Shown: one piece after another, positions 9,499 through 18,213 of the stretch | Layout of the letters: each line of letters begins with the position of its first letter | How positions within the stretch are numbered: the stretch's first letter is position 1 | NCBI GenBank assembly: GCA_040218795.1 | Contig: JAVJQT010000002.1 | Span: forward strand, 186,001-250,000 | Direction of reading: 5' to 3' | From: CCMP332 sp040218795 | GTDB lineage: Bacteria > Bacteroidota > Bacteroidia > Cytophagales > CCMP332 | Length of the DNA: 64,000 nucleotides | Program-made: the position numbers and the translations under genes | Notes under the pieces: generated by a model | The model's input: only the letters and a program-made list of their open reading frames with translations | Databases searched by the model: none | What the model was told of the DNA's origin: nothing

Positions 9499-9529
9499 TT
9501 TGATAAGTATATAATTAATTTTAGATTTG
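9499..9529 (+). promoter_or_regulatory. Promoter of the gldKLMN operon
   Basis: TTTG at 9499-9502 is separated by 19 bases from TAGATTTG at 9522-9529. This is an exact match to the Bacteroidota -33/-7 consensus TTTG-N19-TAnnTTTG. Transcription would begin near 9536, giving a leader of about 88 bases before the preferred gldK ATG at 9624. It lies after the porP stop, so gldKLMN can be expressed independently of porP. Confidence 0.75.
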
Positions 9530-9623
9530 ATTTCGTTTTTGAAAATATGGGGATTGCAATAATTTTAAAATTCCACAGTTTATAGGGAACAGGCTTTTTT
9601 GAATGAATTTATTTAGTGGTGTT

Positions 9624-10652
9624 ATGAAAACACATTTTTTCACAAAATTGCTCTTAGGAGCACTCATCATAGTTATAATCGGTACATCCTGTAACAGGCT
9701 TGGTACAATTGACGATGGTGGTAATTTGATTGGAGTTCCAAACCGATCTGGATTCCAACAATTCACTCCTTTTGGAATGGTTTATTGTCCTCCGGGAACT
9801 TTCCACATGGGTCAGGCAGATGAAGATGTGCCTCATACCATGATTAACCTCAATAAGCAGGTTACTATTGGTGGGTTTTATATGGATGATACTGAAATCA
9901 CCAACAATGAGTACAGACAATTCGTCTATGCAATCATTGAGGACTCTCTTGAATTGCTTGGTGAAGATTTTGTATATGGTGAACTCTATCCTGATACCAC
10001 GGTATGGATGAAGGATTTTTCTCACCACATGGGGGATCCATTAACAGAATATTATTTCTATCACCCGGCGCATGATGACTACCCTGTAGTTGGTGTTGAC
10101 TGGGTTGCTGCCAATTACTTCTGTGATTGGAGAACCAAATACTTGAATGCCTGGAGAGTGGATAATGGACTTTTCCCAATGCCAAAATTCAGGTTGCCAT
10201 CGGAAGCGGAATGGGAATATGCCTCAAGAGGAGGAAGAGATATGGCTATGTACCCCTGGGGTAATCCATATATCAGAAATGGAAGAGGTTGTGCTTTGGC
10301 CAATTTTAAACCAGGTCGTGGTAACTACTACGATGACGGATTTGCTTATACTTCACCCGTAGGGTCATATTTTGCCAATGACTACGGATTATACGATATG
10401 TCAGGTAACGTTGCAGAATGGTGTCAAGACGCCTTTTTTGAAGCATCGGTACCGGTGGTTTGGGATTTGAACCCAACTTATTTTGATAATAATGAACCGA
10501 GGAAAGTGATTAGAGGTGGTTCCTGGAAAGATGTTGCTTATTACCTTCAAACAGGTACTAGGACTTTCGAATTTCAGGATACGGCGACTTCATTCATAGG
10601 TTTTAGGTGTGCAATGACATTCCTTGGCCGTTCTTCTGGAACAGAATTTTAA
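9624..10652 (+). CDS. gldK: GldK/PorK T9SS lipoprotein
   Basis: A 342-residue outer-membrane lipoprotein that forms the periplasmic ring of the type IX secretion machine with GldN. Lipidation is predicted at Cys23 in the lipobox IGTSC. The rest is a formylglycine-generating-enzyme-like (SUMF1) fold: GMVYCPPGTFHMGQ near the start, FRLPSEAEWEYASRGG in the middle, and MSGNVAEWCQD and KVIRGGSWKD near the end. The ATG at 9624 is preferred over the in-frame ATG at 9603, which would add seven residues before an otherwise standard lipoprotein signal. It is the first gene of gldKLMN. SUMF1-fold ring proteins of this type are structural, not enzymes. Confidence 0.95.
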   Translation: MKTHFFTKLLLGALIIVIIGTSCNRLGTIDDGGNLIGVPNRSGFQQFTPFGMVYCPPGTFHMGQADEDVPHTMINLNKQVTIGGFYMDDTEITNNEYRQFVYAIIEDSLELLGEDFVYGELYPDTTVWMKDFSHHMGDPLTEYYFYHPAHDDYPVVGVDWVAANYFCDWRTKYLNAWRVDNGLFPMPKFRLPSEAEWEYASRGGRDMAMYPWGNPYIRNGRGCALANFKPGRGNYYDDGFAYTSPVGSYFANDYGLYDMSGNVAEWCQDAFFEASVPVVWDLNPTYFDNNEPRKVIRGGSWKDVAYYLQTGTRTFEFQDTATSFIGFRCAMTFLGRSSGTEF

Positions 10653-10707
10653 AATTTCTTACTATTAGGATTATTAGAGCTTATTAACAACATAAACGTC
10701 AAAAATT

Positions 10708-11514
10708 ATGGCACAAAAAGGTGGTTTTAAAGAGGTATTATTCAAAAAGATAATGCCAATGGTATATGGTATTGGTGCTTCTGTAGTAATTGTAGGGGCC
10801 ATGTTTAAAATCCTTCACATACCAGGTGCAGGATTCATGTTAGGTGTAGGTTTGACTACTGAAGCAATCATTTTCTTCCTTTCTGCATTTGAACCAAGTC
10901 ATGATGAACTTGATTGGTCCAAAGTATACCCGGAATTAAAAGAAGAATCAGGTGAATTTGAAGAAGAAGATGAATTCGGAATGCCTGCAACTTCAGAGAA
11001 TGCTACAAAGAAATTGGACGATATGTTCAACGAAGCCAATATTAATGATGAATTACTAGACAGATTAGGAGAGGGCTTTTCCAAGCTTTCTGAAACTGTT
11101 AGTGGTTTAAATAATATTTCAGATGCCGCCAGCGCGACAAGCGAATATGCTGACAGTGCAAGATCTGCTTCAGGAAAACTTCGTGAGATGAACGAAAGCT
11201 ATGATAAGACGGCTTCGGCTATGTCTGAATTGGCCGGTGCGAGTGAAGATGCAAAAGAGTATCACGAGCAGGTTCAACAGATCACCAAGAATTTGGGAGC
11301 TCTTAATTCAGTTTATGAACTTGAATTACAGGATGCTAACAGTCACTTAAAAGCAATGAACAAGTTTTACAGCAATCTTTCTGTAGCTCTTGAAAATATT
11401 GCAGAAGCAGAGCAGGATACTGAAACATTTAGAAGCGAGCTTTCTAAATTGTCTTCTAATCTGACTTCCTTGAACAATGTTTACGGAAATATTCTAGCCG
11501 CAATGAAGGCTTAA
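10708..11514 (+). CDS. gldL: GldL/PorL T9SS motor protein
   Basis: A 268-residue inner-membrane protein that, with GldM, forms the proton-driven rotary motor powering T9SS secretion and gliding. Two transmembrane helices lie at about residues 18-36 and 42-61, with a charged residue (Glu52) inside the second. Family members have an essential glutamate in this helix. After DELDWSKVYPELKEE comes a long acidic, Ser/Ala-rich, helical cytoplasmic tail with probable coiled coils. Length is a little above the Flavobacterium protein. The gldM start follows 23 bases after the stop. Confidence 0.95.
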   Translation: MAQKGGFKEVLFKKIMPMVYGIGASVVIVGAMFKILHIPGAGFMLGVGLTTEAIIFFLSAFEPSHDELDWSKVYPELKEESGEFEEEDEFGMPATSENATKKLDDMFNEANINDELLDRLGEGFSKLSETVSGLNNISDAASATSEYADSARSASGKLREMNESYDKTASAMSELAGASEDAKEYHEQVQQITKNLGALNSVYELELQDANSHLKAMNKFYSNLSVALENIAEAEQDTETFRSELSKLSSNLTSLNNVYGNILAAMKA

Positions 11515-11537
11515 TTAACTAAAAGCAAAAAATAGCT

Positions 11538-13145
11538 ATGGCAGGCGGTAAAGAAACACCAAGACAAAAAATGATCGGTATGATGTACCTGGTACTCACG
11601 GCCCTTTTGGCCCTCCAGGTAAGTAGTTCCGTGATGTATAAGTTTAAATTTCTCGAAGAGAAAATTGAGACTGTAGTTCGTGAAACTTCTGGCCGAAATA
11701 TTAATGTAGTTAATAACATTAAGGCAAAAGTAGAGGAGCGAGGGAATAAGAAACAGGAAGTTGAAATTCTTAGTACTGCAAAAGAAGTAAGATCCAGAAC
11801 GCAGGAAATGGTTGACTATATCGAAAACCTTAGAGAAGCTCTAAAAGAAATCGATGGAGTTAATCAAGAAACCGGATTTTATGAGGGTGCAAAAAACGAG
11901 GATAATGTTCAGACGATGTTTATTGGGCCAAATCAAAATGGTAAAGCCTATGAACTCAGAAAGAAAATCGATGATTATTGTGCATATCTTCAGAAACATG
12001 CAACAGGGGACACAAAAGATGACTTTAAGTCTTTTGCTGTTGATGCAAAAGATGATCCTTTCTTTAGTAAAATAGCTGATCAAAAGTCTAAGGATTTTGC
12101 TGAATTAACTTTCCAGAATACACCGATGGTAGCTGCAATGGCCGTAATGGCTGAAATGCAAAGTACTGTTGTTCAGATGGAAAGTGAATTGCTTAATGAA
12201 CTGGCTTCAGAAGTAGGTGCCGCTGACTTTAAATTTGATGTTTTACAAGGAATGGTAAGACCCGAATCCAAAGTTGTTGCAGCTGGAACAAAATACAAAG
12301 CTGAAATGTTTATTGCTGCGTTCTCTTCAACCGTACAACCTGAAATGTTTTATGGAGGAAAAGAGATCAAAGTTGAAAATGGAATCGGTTTGGTTGAGTT
12401 TACAGCAACACCCGGAAAATACGATAAAGAAGGACAGGCTAAAAAAACCTGGAAGGGTGAAATTAAGCTTGCAAAACCAACCGGTGGTGATACTGTGATA
12501 GTTGTTGAAACAGATTACATTGTTGCAAAACCTGTTATTCAAATTCAATCGGCTTCTGTTCAGGCTTTGTATAGAAATTGTGGTAATGAACTAAATGTTC
12601 AGGTTCCTGCATTAGGTCAAACTTATAACCCTAAGTTCAGTGTTAAAGGTGGCGCAGCTATCCCGAGCTCTAAAAAAGGAATAGTTACAGTTATTCCAAC
12701 TTCTAAAAATGTAACCTTAACAGTTAGCAGTAATGGAAATGCGATTGGATCACAAAGTTTTAAAGTGCGATCCGTGCCATTGCCAACACTTGTTGCAAAA
12801 GTGGGAAGAAGACCAGCCAACGTAAGAGATGGAGAACAAGCACCCGGCCCTAGAGCAATGGAAATTGACGTTCAGGCAGATAAGGATTTTGCTTCTTTCT
12901 TACCTAAAGATGCCAGATATAGAGCAACTGAAGTTATTGTAAAACTGGCTAGAGGTAAAAGAGCAGTAGCTCAGCAAACATTTAGAACCAGTAAATTAAA
13001 TCTTTCTTCGTTCGCTGCGCAAGCACGACCCGGAGACAGATATTCAATAGAGGTGAAAACGGTAATGAGGAGAAATTTCCGAAATCAAAATGAGGAAGTT
13101 GATGTACCGGTAACATCTCGTTACATCATAATACCAATTATCTAA
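11538..13145 (+). CDS. gldM: GldM/PorM T9SS motor protein
   Basis: A 535-residue protein anchored by one N-terminal helix (MIGMMYLVLTALLALQVSSS, about 12-31) and otherwise periplasmic. It dimerises and links the GldL motor in the inner membrane to the GldK-GldN ring. The sequence shows the expected helical first domain (to about residue 220), followed by three beta-rich Ig-like domains. Phrases such as VVAAGTKYKAEMFIAAFS, YNPKFSVKGGA and SVPLPTLVAKVGRRP are typical of the family. It lies 23 bases after gldL and 10 bases before gldN, all on one transcript. Confidence 0.95.
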   Translation: MAGGKETPRQKMIGMMYLVLTALLALQVSSSVMYKFKFLEEKIETVVRETSGRNINVVNNIKAKVEERGNKKQEVEILSTAKEVRSRTQEMVDYIENLREALKEIDGVNQETGFYEGAKNEDNVQTMFIGPNQNGKAYELRKKIDDYCAYLQKHATGDTKDDFKSFAVDAKDDPFFSKIADQKSKDFAELTFQNTPMVAAMAVMAEMQSTVVQMESELLNELASEVGAADFKFDVLQGMVRPESKVVAAGTKYKAEMFIAAFSSTVQPEMFYGGKEIKVENGIGLVEFTATPGKYDKEGQAKKTWKGEIKLAKPTGGDTVIVVETDYIVAKPVIQIQSASVQALYRNCGNELNVQVPALGQTYNPKFSVKGGAAIPSSKKGIVTVIPTSKNVTLTVSSNGNAIGSQSFKVRSVPLPTLVAKVGRRPANVRDGEQAPGPRAMEIDVQADKDFASFLPKDARYRATEVIVKLARGKRAVAQQTFRTSKLNLSSFAAQARPGDRYSIEVKTVMRRNFRNQNEEVDVPVTSRYIIIPII

Positions 13146-13155
13146 AAAGATTAGA

Positions 13156-14091
13156 ATGAAAACCTTAGGTAAATTAATATTATCACTTTTTATACTTGTA
13201 GCAATGAGCGAATTCTCCTTTGCTCAGGAGAATATAAACTCAGGTTATAATGACTTGTCTGTACGACCAATACACTCTTCGGACATTATGTTTAAGAAAA
13301 GAGTGTGGAGAAGAATGGACCTAAGGGAAGTTCAGAATTCGGCTTTCTTTTCCAATGGAAGAGAATTGACGCAATTAATCGTAGAGGCTGCTAAGAAAGG
13401 AATAGTACAACCTTATGAAGCAGATACTTTGGGGACACCAATGTCAATGGAACAATTTCTTGAAAACCTAACGAACCCTGCAATTGAAGGATTCGCATCG
13501 GAAGAAGAGGAAGAGGAAGATCCAATGTCAGATCCTAATGATCCTTTTGCTGATCCAAACGATCCATTTGCCGATCCAAATGATCCTTTTGCAGATCCGG
13601 GAGGAGAAGCACCTGCATCTGATCCTGATGATCCATTTGCAGAAGATGCTGGCGGAGAAGACATGTCAATTGACCCCTATTATCTACCGAGAGAACTTTT
13701 TATCATTGAAGTACAGGAAGATGTAATTTTCGATAAGAAAAGATCGAGAATGTATTATGACATTCTGACTTTTAAATTAATTGTAGATGCATCATTAACA
13801 CCTGATGGTATTGATAAAACAGTTGCTGTATTTTCATATACTGAATTGGTTGATAAACTTTTTAAGGATAATCCTGAAGCAATTTGGTTTAATGACCTTA
13901 ACTCTGCTGAACACAGAAATTTACAGGATGCATTTGACCTAAGGCTTTTTGCTTCAAGGATAATCAAGGTTTCAAATACTGATAATAAATTTATCGTGGA
14001 TATCTACGGTCCAGGTAAAGCTAACCTTTATGGCAGTGACTGGTATGAAATGAAGATAATGGAATACGAACACGAATTGTGGGAGTTTTAG
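13156..14091 (+). CDS. gldN: GldN/PorN T9SS ring protein
   Basis: A 311-residue periplasmic protein with a cleavable signal peptide (about 1-23, ending SFAQE) that binds GldK/PorK to build the T9SS periplasmic ring. The family core is recognisable: SDIMFKKRVWRRMDLREVQN near 42-61, IDPYYLPRELFIIEVQEDVIFDK in the middle, and EHRNLQDAFDLR toward the end. Unusual is an acidic low-complexity insert at about residues 113-170, with three perfect tandem DPNDPFA units and a fourth variant (DPDDPFA). This splits the family core and is longer than expected for GldN. It is the last gene of the operon; a strong terminator follows. Confidence 0.93.
   Translation: MKTLGKLILSLFILVAMSEFSFAQENINSGYNDLSVRPIHSSDIMFKKRVWRRMDLREVQNSAFFSNGRELTQLIVEAAKKGIVQPYEADTLGTPMSMEQFLENLTNPAIEGFASEEEEEEDPMSDPNDPFADPNDPFADPNDPFADPGGEAPASDPDDPFAEDAGGEDMSIDPYYLPRELFIIEVQEDVIFDKKRSRMYYDILTFKLIVDASLTPDGIDKTVAVFSYTELVDKLFKDNPEAIWFNDLNSAEHRNLQDAFDLRLFASRIIKVSNTDNKFIVDIYGPGKANLYGSDWYEMKIMEYEHELWEF
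13531..13641 (+). repeat. 21-base tandem repeat inside gldN
   Basis: Three consecutive 21-base units (13531-13551, 13552-13572, 13573-13593) each encode DPNDPFA. A fourth unit (13621-13641) after a 27-base spacer encodes DPDDPFA. The units differ at synonymous positions, so the DNA copies are not identical although the first three peptides are. Confidence 0.9.
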
Positions 14092-14113
14092 TACTCTAAT
14101 AGTAAGCTAAAAG

Positions 14114-14138
14114 GCGGGTTTAATCACCCGCTTTTTTT
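14114..14138 (+). terminator. Bidirectional terminator between gldN and uvrC
   Basis: A six-base GCGGGT/ACCCGC stem (14114-14119 with 14126-14131) with a six-base loop, then seven T on the plus strand. The minus-strand reading has CTTTT after the same stem. It can therefore end gldKLMN and also help end the uvrC transcript, whose stop codon (14120-14122) lies in the loop. Confidence 0.9.
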
Positions 14139-15910
14139 ATGCCTTCAAAAATGTTGAGACCTTTTGTTTTTCCTAACAATTCAATTAATTCCTGTTGACT
14201 GGCTTCCTTAATTTTTTTAACGCTTTTAAACTCTTTAAGCAATAAATCTTTGGTTTTAGGACCGATTCCTTCAATGTCATCCAATATACTTTTAGAAACT
14301 CGTTTACTTCTTTGATTGCGATGATGAGTTATGGCAAATCGATGCGCCTCATTTCTTAAATGTTGGATCAATTTTAATCCTTCGGATTTCTTTGAAACCA
14401 TCAATGGAAAGGGATCACCCGGTTTATAAAGTTCTTCGAGTTTCTTAGCAATACCGATGATGGGTATTTGTATTTGAAGATTCAAAAGCTCCTCATAGGC
14501 GGCATTCAACTGGCCTTTACCACCATCGATAACTATGAGGTCAGGCAATGTAGCCTTTTCTTTAAGAAGTCTTGAATAGCGCCTTTGAACTATTTCTTTC
14601 ATTGAATCAAAATCATTGGGGCCCTCTACAGTTTTAATATTAAAATGTCGGTATTCTTTTTTAGCCGGTTTACCATTTTTAAAGCAAACCATTGAAGCCA
14701 CGGGATTAGAACCCTGAAAGTTTGAATTGTCAAAACACTCTATATGAAAAGGAGTATTTTTTAAATTCAATTCTTCTTTAAGCGTTTCTAATTTTCTGAG
14801 ATTTGGATCAGGTATATCTACTTGTTCAATAGAAGATTTATATTCCAGAGCATTTTTAATAGAGAGATCTAAAATTCTTTTCTTATCGCCTGCTTTAGGT
14901 TGATTTACAATTATACCGTTTATTTTCTCTTCAATTTCAACATTGGAAATAATAGATTTCACAGGCAAATCTTCACTGCTCTGTTGTGATAAAATTTCAT
15001 TTAGAAAAACTCTCAATAATTCCTGATCATTTAAGTCAAGCGGATTTTTAAGTTCTACATTTCTGGTTTTAATAATAGCTCCTTCATGCAAATGAATATA
15101 ATTTCCAAAGGTCTTTTTTATCCCATGAACGATTGTTAATGCGTGGATTTCAATGTCGGAAATATTACTTACCAAAGATTTAGAGTGATATTGCTCCAAA
15201 TTGTTAAGTCTTTCCTGAAAACTTTGGGCTTTTTCAAATTCGAGGCTATCAGCAAAATATTGAATCTTTTGTTTAAAATGATCCTTGACCATTCTGATTT
15301 TTCCTTTAAGTACATTTCTGGCCATCTCAATATCTGCGTTGTAATCCTCTTCAGAATAAAGATCTTCGCATGGGCCAAAACAATTTCCTATATGATATTC
15401 CAGACAAACCTTAAACTTTCCTTTTGCAATATTGGCTTCGCTTAAATTCAATTTACATGTGCGGAATTTGAAAAGTTTTTGTAAAAGATCAACTACTTGC
15501 TTTTGAACTCGTACCGATGGGTAGGGGCCAAAATATTCGCCAAAATTTAGATTTTTTCTTCGCGTGTGATGAATTCTGGGAAAACGCTCTTTAGTAATTA
15601 CAATGTAGGGATAAGTCTTACCGTCTTTTAAAAGTACATTGTACTTTGGCTGGTGTTCCTTAATTAAATTGTTTTCAAGTAAAAACGCATCAGACTCCCT
15701 GTTTACAACAGAAAACTCAACTTTTTCAATTTGATTAACCAGTCGTTTGGTTTTCCTGTCTTTTCCTTTGAGAGATGTAAAATAGCTGTTAACCCTTTTT
15801 TTAATATTCTTGGCCTTGCCTACATAGATAATATCTCCATTCTCACCAAAGAATTTATATATCCCCGGTTCATTAGGTAAGGATTTTATAATTATATTGT
15901 CTACAGCCAA
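14120..15910 (-). CDS. uvrC: Excinuclease ABC subunit C
   Basis: A 596-residue nuclease that cuts damaged DNA on both sides of a lesion in nucleotide excision repair. The N-terminal GIY-YIG domain (about 13-95) begins EPGIYKFFGENGDIIYVGKA. A Cys-containing linker (CLEYHIGNCFGPC) comes before a UVR motif (about 195-235). The RNase H-like endonuclease core has HIECFDNSNFQGSNPVAS and IVIDGGKGQLNAA, and tandem helix-hairpin-helix motifs close the protein (SILDDIEGIGPKTKDLLL). Length is normal for UvrC. It is the third gene of a minus-strand run, two bases after the PBP1A stop. The first ATG with this N-terminus is the clear start. Confidence 0.96.
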   Translation of the reverse strand: MAVDNIIIKSLPNEPGIYKFFGENGDIIYVGKAKNIKKRVNSYFTSLKGKDRKTKRLVNQIEKVEFSVVNRESDAFLLENNLIKEHQPKYNVLLKDGKTYPYIVITKERFPRIHHTRRKNLNFGEYFGPYPSVRVQKQVVDLLQKLFKFRTCKLNLSEANIAKGKFKVCLEYHIGNCFGPCEDLYSEEDYNADIEMARNVLKGKIRMVKDHFKQKIQYFADSLEFEKAQSFQERLNNLEQYHSKSLVSNISDIEIHALTIVHGIKKTFGNYIHLHEGAIIKTRNVELKNPLDLNDQELLRVFLNEILSQQSSEDLPVKSIISNVEIEEKINGIIVNQPKAGDKKRILDLSIKNALEYKSSIEQVDIPDPNLRKLETLKEELNLKNTPFHIECFDNSNFQGSNPVASMVCFKNGKPAKKEYRHFNIKTVEGPNDFDSMKEIVQRRYSRLLKEKATLPDLIVIDGGKGQLNAAYEELLNLQIQIPIIGIAKKLEELYKPGDPFPLMVSKKSEGLKLIQHLRNEAHRFAITHHRNQRSKRVSKSILDDIEGIGPKTKDLLLKEFKSVKKIKEASQQELIELLGKTKGLNIFEGIKKAGD

Positions 15911-15912
15911 AA

Positions 15913-18207
15913 TTAGTTAAAAATATCCCTGTCCGGATTTTCATTTAAATCAGGTATTTCTACATCAACGGAATCATTTGCAAAAGGATTGTTGAATTTG
16001 CTACAGTCGAGTTCAATATCAAGTTTCACTTTTTGCTCAAATTCACCTTTTTCATAATTGAGTGTTGAATCAGCATAAATATTCTGCATAAAAAGTCCCC
16101 AAATTGGCATGGCCATTCTACTTCCCGATCCCAGTGCAATGGATCTGAAATGAATTGCTCGCTCTTCGGCTCCGACCCAAGCGCCGGCTACCAGATCCTT
16201 TGTGATTCCCATAAACCAACCATCGGAATAATTACTTGTAGTTCCCGTCTTGGCTGCAATCATATTATCTTTTCTCAAATCCCAGCGATACAATCCCAGA
16301 GCCGTTCCGTTTCTTTCTTCAGTTGCACCACGAAGCATATATAACATAATTTCGGCGGTTTGTGCATTTAAAGCTTCTTTGGTCTTTGGTAAAAATTCCT
16401 TTAGCACATTGCCGTATTTGTCTTCAATTCTTTGAATATAAAATGGTTCAGTCCAAAGTCCTTTATTTGCGAATGTGCCATAAGTGCCCACCAATTCATA
16501 AAGTGAAAGATCACTGGTTCCCAGACATAAACTAGGCACCGGCGCAAGTTCGCTTTGTATCCCCAATTTTTTAGCATAATCTACAACCACTTCTATTCCC
16601 ACTCTTTTCATAAGATTGGCTGTAACAGAGTTTACTGATCTCCCTAAGGCTTGTCTTAATGTAAGTTTTTCATAAGACCACCTTCCTTCTGCATTTTGTG
16701 GTGTATATGATTCTCCGGTAGGAAGAATAAAGGTGACTGGCGCATCTTCAAGCTCAAAACAAGGCGTATAACCATTATCTATTGCAGCGGTATAAACAAT
16801 TGGCTTAAATGTTGATCCCGGCTGTCTCTTGCCCTGACGGACATGGTCATATTTAAAATAGCGATGATCAATACCTCCTACCCAGGCTTTAATATGGCCA
16901 TTTTTAAAATCCATTGCCATAAATCCCGCATGCAGAATATGCCTGTAATATTTCAAGGAATCTATGGTACTGAAGGTGGTATCAATATCACCATTCCAGG
17001 AAAACACACGCAATTTTTTTGGCAGATTAATATAGTAATCAACTGAGTCAGGATGCTTGGCATATTTTTCTTTGAGGTTCTTATAATACTTCAGTCTTTT
17101 TACAGAGTTCTGTATATACCCTCTCAATTCCCTGAAATTTTCATCCACCCATGGATTTCTTCCCTTCCAATGCTCATTAAATTTGTTTTGAAGTTCCGGC
17201 ATGTGTTGTTCTATGGCTTTTTCAGCATGTTGCTGGAGCCTGGAATCAATGGTTGTATAAACTTTCAATCCATCGGCGAATAGGTCATAGCCATTGGTTT
17301 TGCACCATCTCATTAAATCCAGTTTGACCACTGAGCGAAAATAAGTAGCCAGTCCTTTGCTTTGATTGTCGACATCATAATACTCCAGGTTGATTTCCAA
17401 ATTGGAGAGCGAATCATACTCCTTGTCATTGATGTAGCCGTATTTGTGCATTTGACCCAGTACCCGATTCCTGCGGTTTATGGAATTATCATAATTGTAA
17501 ACAGGATTATAAGAATAGGTGGCACCTAAAATACCAACCAGAACGGCAGCTTCTTCGATGTTTACCTGTTCCGGACTTTTTCCAAAAAAGGTTTCAGATG
17601 CAACTTTAATTCCAAAAGCATTGCTACCAAAATCCACTGTATTTAAATACATGGTCATTATCTCCTGTTTGGTATAAGCCTTTTCAAGTTTGATGGCCAT
17701 CAACATCTCTTTGGCTTTGGCTATAATAATGTTGATTTTTAAAAAGTTTATATCTTTCAGAATACCATTATTATGATCTCCGCGAATTTTGAAAAGATTT
17801 TTCGCAAGCTGTTGTGTCAAAGTACTTCCTCCGCCCTGACTTCCAAGAAAAATTACAGCTCGTAAAATGGCCTCGAAATCAATCCCTGAATGTTTGTAAA
17901 ACCTTGCATCTTCCTGCGCCAATAGTGCATTGATCAAATGCGGGGATAGATCTTCATATTTTGTATTAGATCTATTTTGCCGATAATATTTACCTATTAT
18001 TTTTAATTCTCCCCTGCTGTTTCTATCTGAGAAATAGATTTCTGATGCTACCTCACTCTCCGGGTTTTCAAGAATTTTGAGTCCGGGGAGAGTACCATAT
18101 AAATTCATGAAGTTTATCGAAACCGAATAGAAAAACAACACTATTCCCAGAACGAGTGAAACAAACACTATCCAAATAGCGGCTATTACTTTACTTGATT
18201 TTCGCAT
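15913..18207 (-). CDS. Penicillin-binding protein 1A (class A PBP)
   Basis: A 764-residue bifunctional peptidoglycan synthase. A short cytoplasmic tail and one membrane anchor (about 8-32) come before the glycosyltransferase domain, which has EDARFYKHSGID with catalytic Glu99 and the GGSTLTQQLAKN motif near 127. The transpeptidase domain has the nucleophile Ser465 in STFK, SVN at 524-526, and KTGTT at 653-657, so all catalytic motifs are intact. It acts at the outer face of the inner membrane. It lies 6 bases after sprE and 2 bases before uvrC, indicating one operon. The C-terminus is acidic and has no extra domain. Confidence 0.95.
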   Translation of the reverse strand: MRKSSKVIAAIWIVFVSLVLGIVLFFYSVSINFMNLYGTLPGLKILENPESEVASEIYFSDRNSRGELKIIGKYYRQNRSNTKYEDLSPHLINALLAQEDARFYKHSGIDFEAILRAVIFLGSQGGGSTLTQQLAKNLFKIRGDHNNGILKDINFLKINIIIAKAKEMLMAIKLEKAYTKQEIMTMYLNTVDFGSNAFGIKVASETFFGKSPEQVNIEEAAVLVGILGATYSYNPVYNYDNSINRRNRVLGQMHKYGYINDKEYDSLSNLEINLEYYDVDNQSKGLATYFRSVVKLDLMRWCKTNGYDLFADGLKVYTTIDSRLQQHAEKAIEQHMPELQNKFNEHWKGRNPWVDENFRELRGYIQNSVKRLKYYKNLKEKYAKHPDSVDYYINLPKKLRVFSWNGDIDTTFSTIDSLKYYRHILHAGFMAMDFKNGHIKAWVGGIDHRYFKYDHVRQGKRQPGSTFKPIVYTAAIDNGYTPCFELEDAPVTFILPTGESYTPQNAEGRWSYEKLTLRQALGRSVNSVTANLMKRVGIEVVVDYAKKLGIQSELAPVPSLCLGTSDLSLYELVGTYGTFANKGLWTEPFYIQRIEDKYGNVLKEFLPKTKEALNAQTAEIMLYMLRGATEERNGTALGLYRWDLRKDNMIAAKTGTTSNYSDGWFMGITKDLVAGAWVGAEERAIHFRSIALGSGSRMAMPIWGLFMQNIYADSTLNYEKGEFEQKVKLDIELDCSKFNNPFANDSVDVEIPDLNENPDRDIFN

Positions 18208-18213
18208 TAAGAA

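Noticed and set aside
9654..10028. A 124-codon minus-strand frame antisense to gldK.
   Set aside because: It is fully within gldK and shows no family features; gldK is certain.
11841..12083. Minus-strand open frame inside gldM, and similar short frames inside uvrC, atpA, purM and the Fe-S genes.
   Set aside because: These overlap well-supported genes in other frames and have no recognisable family or start context.
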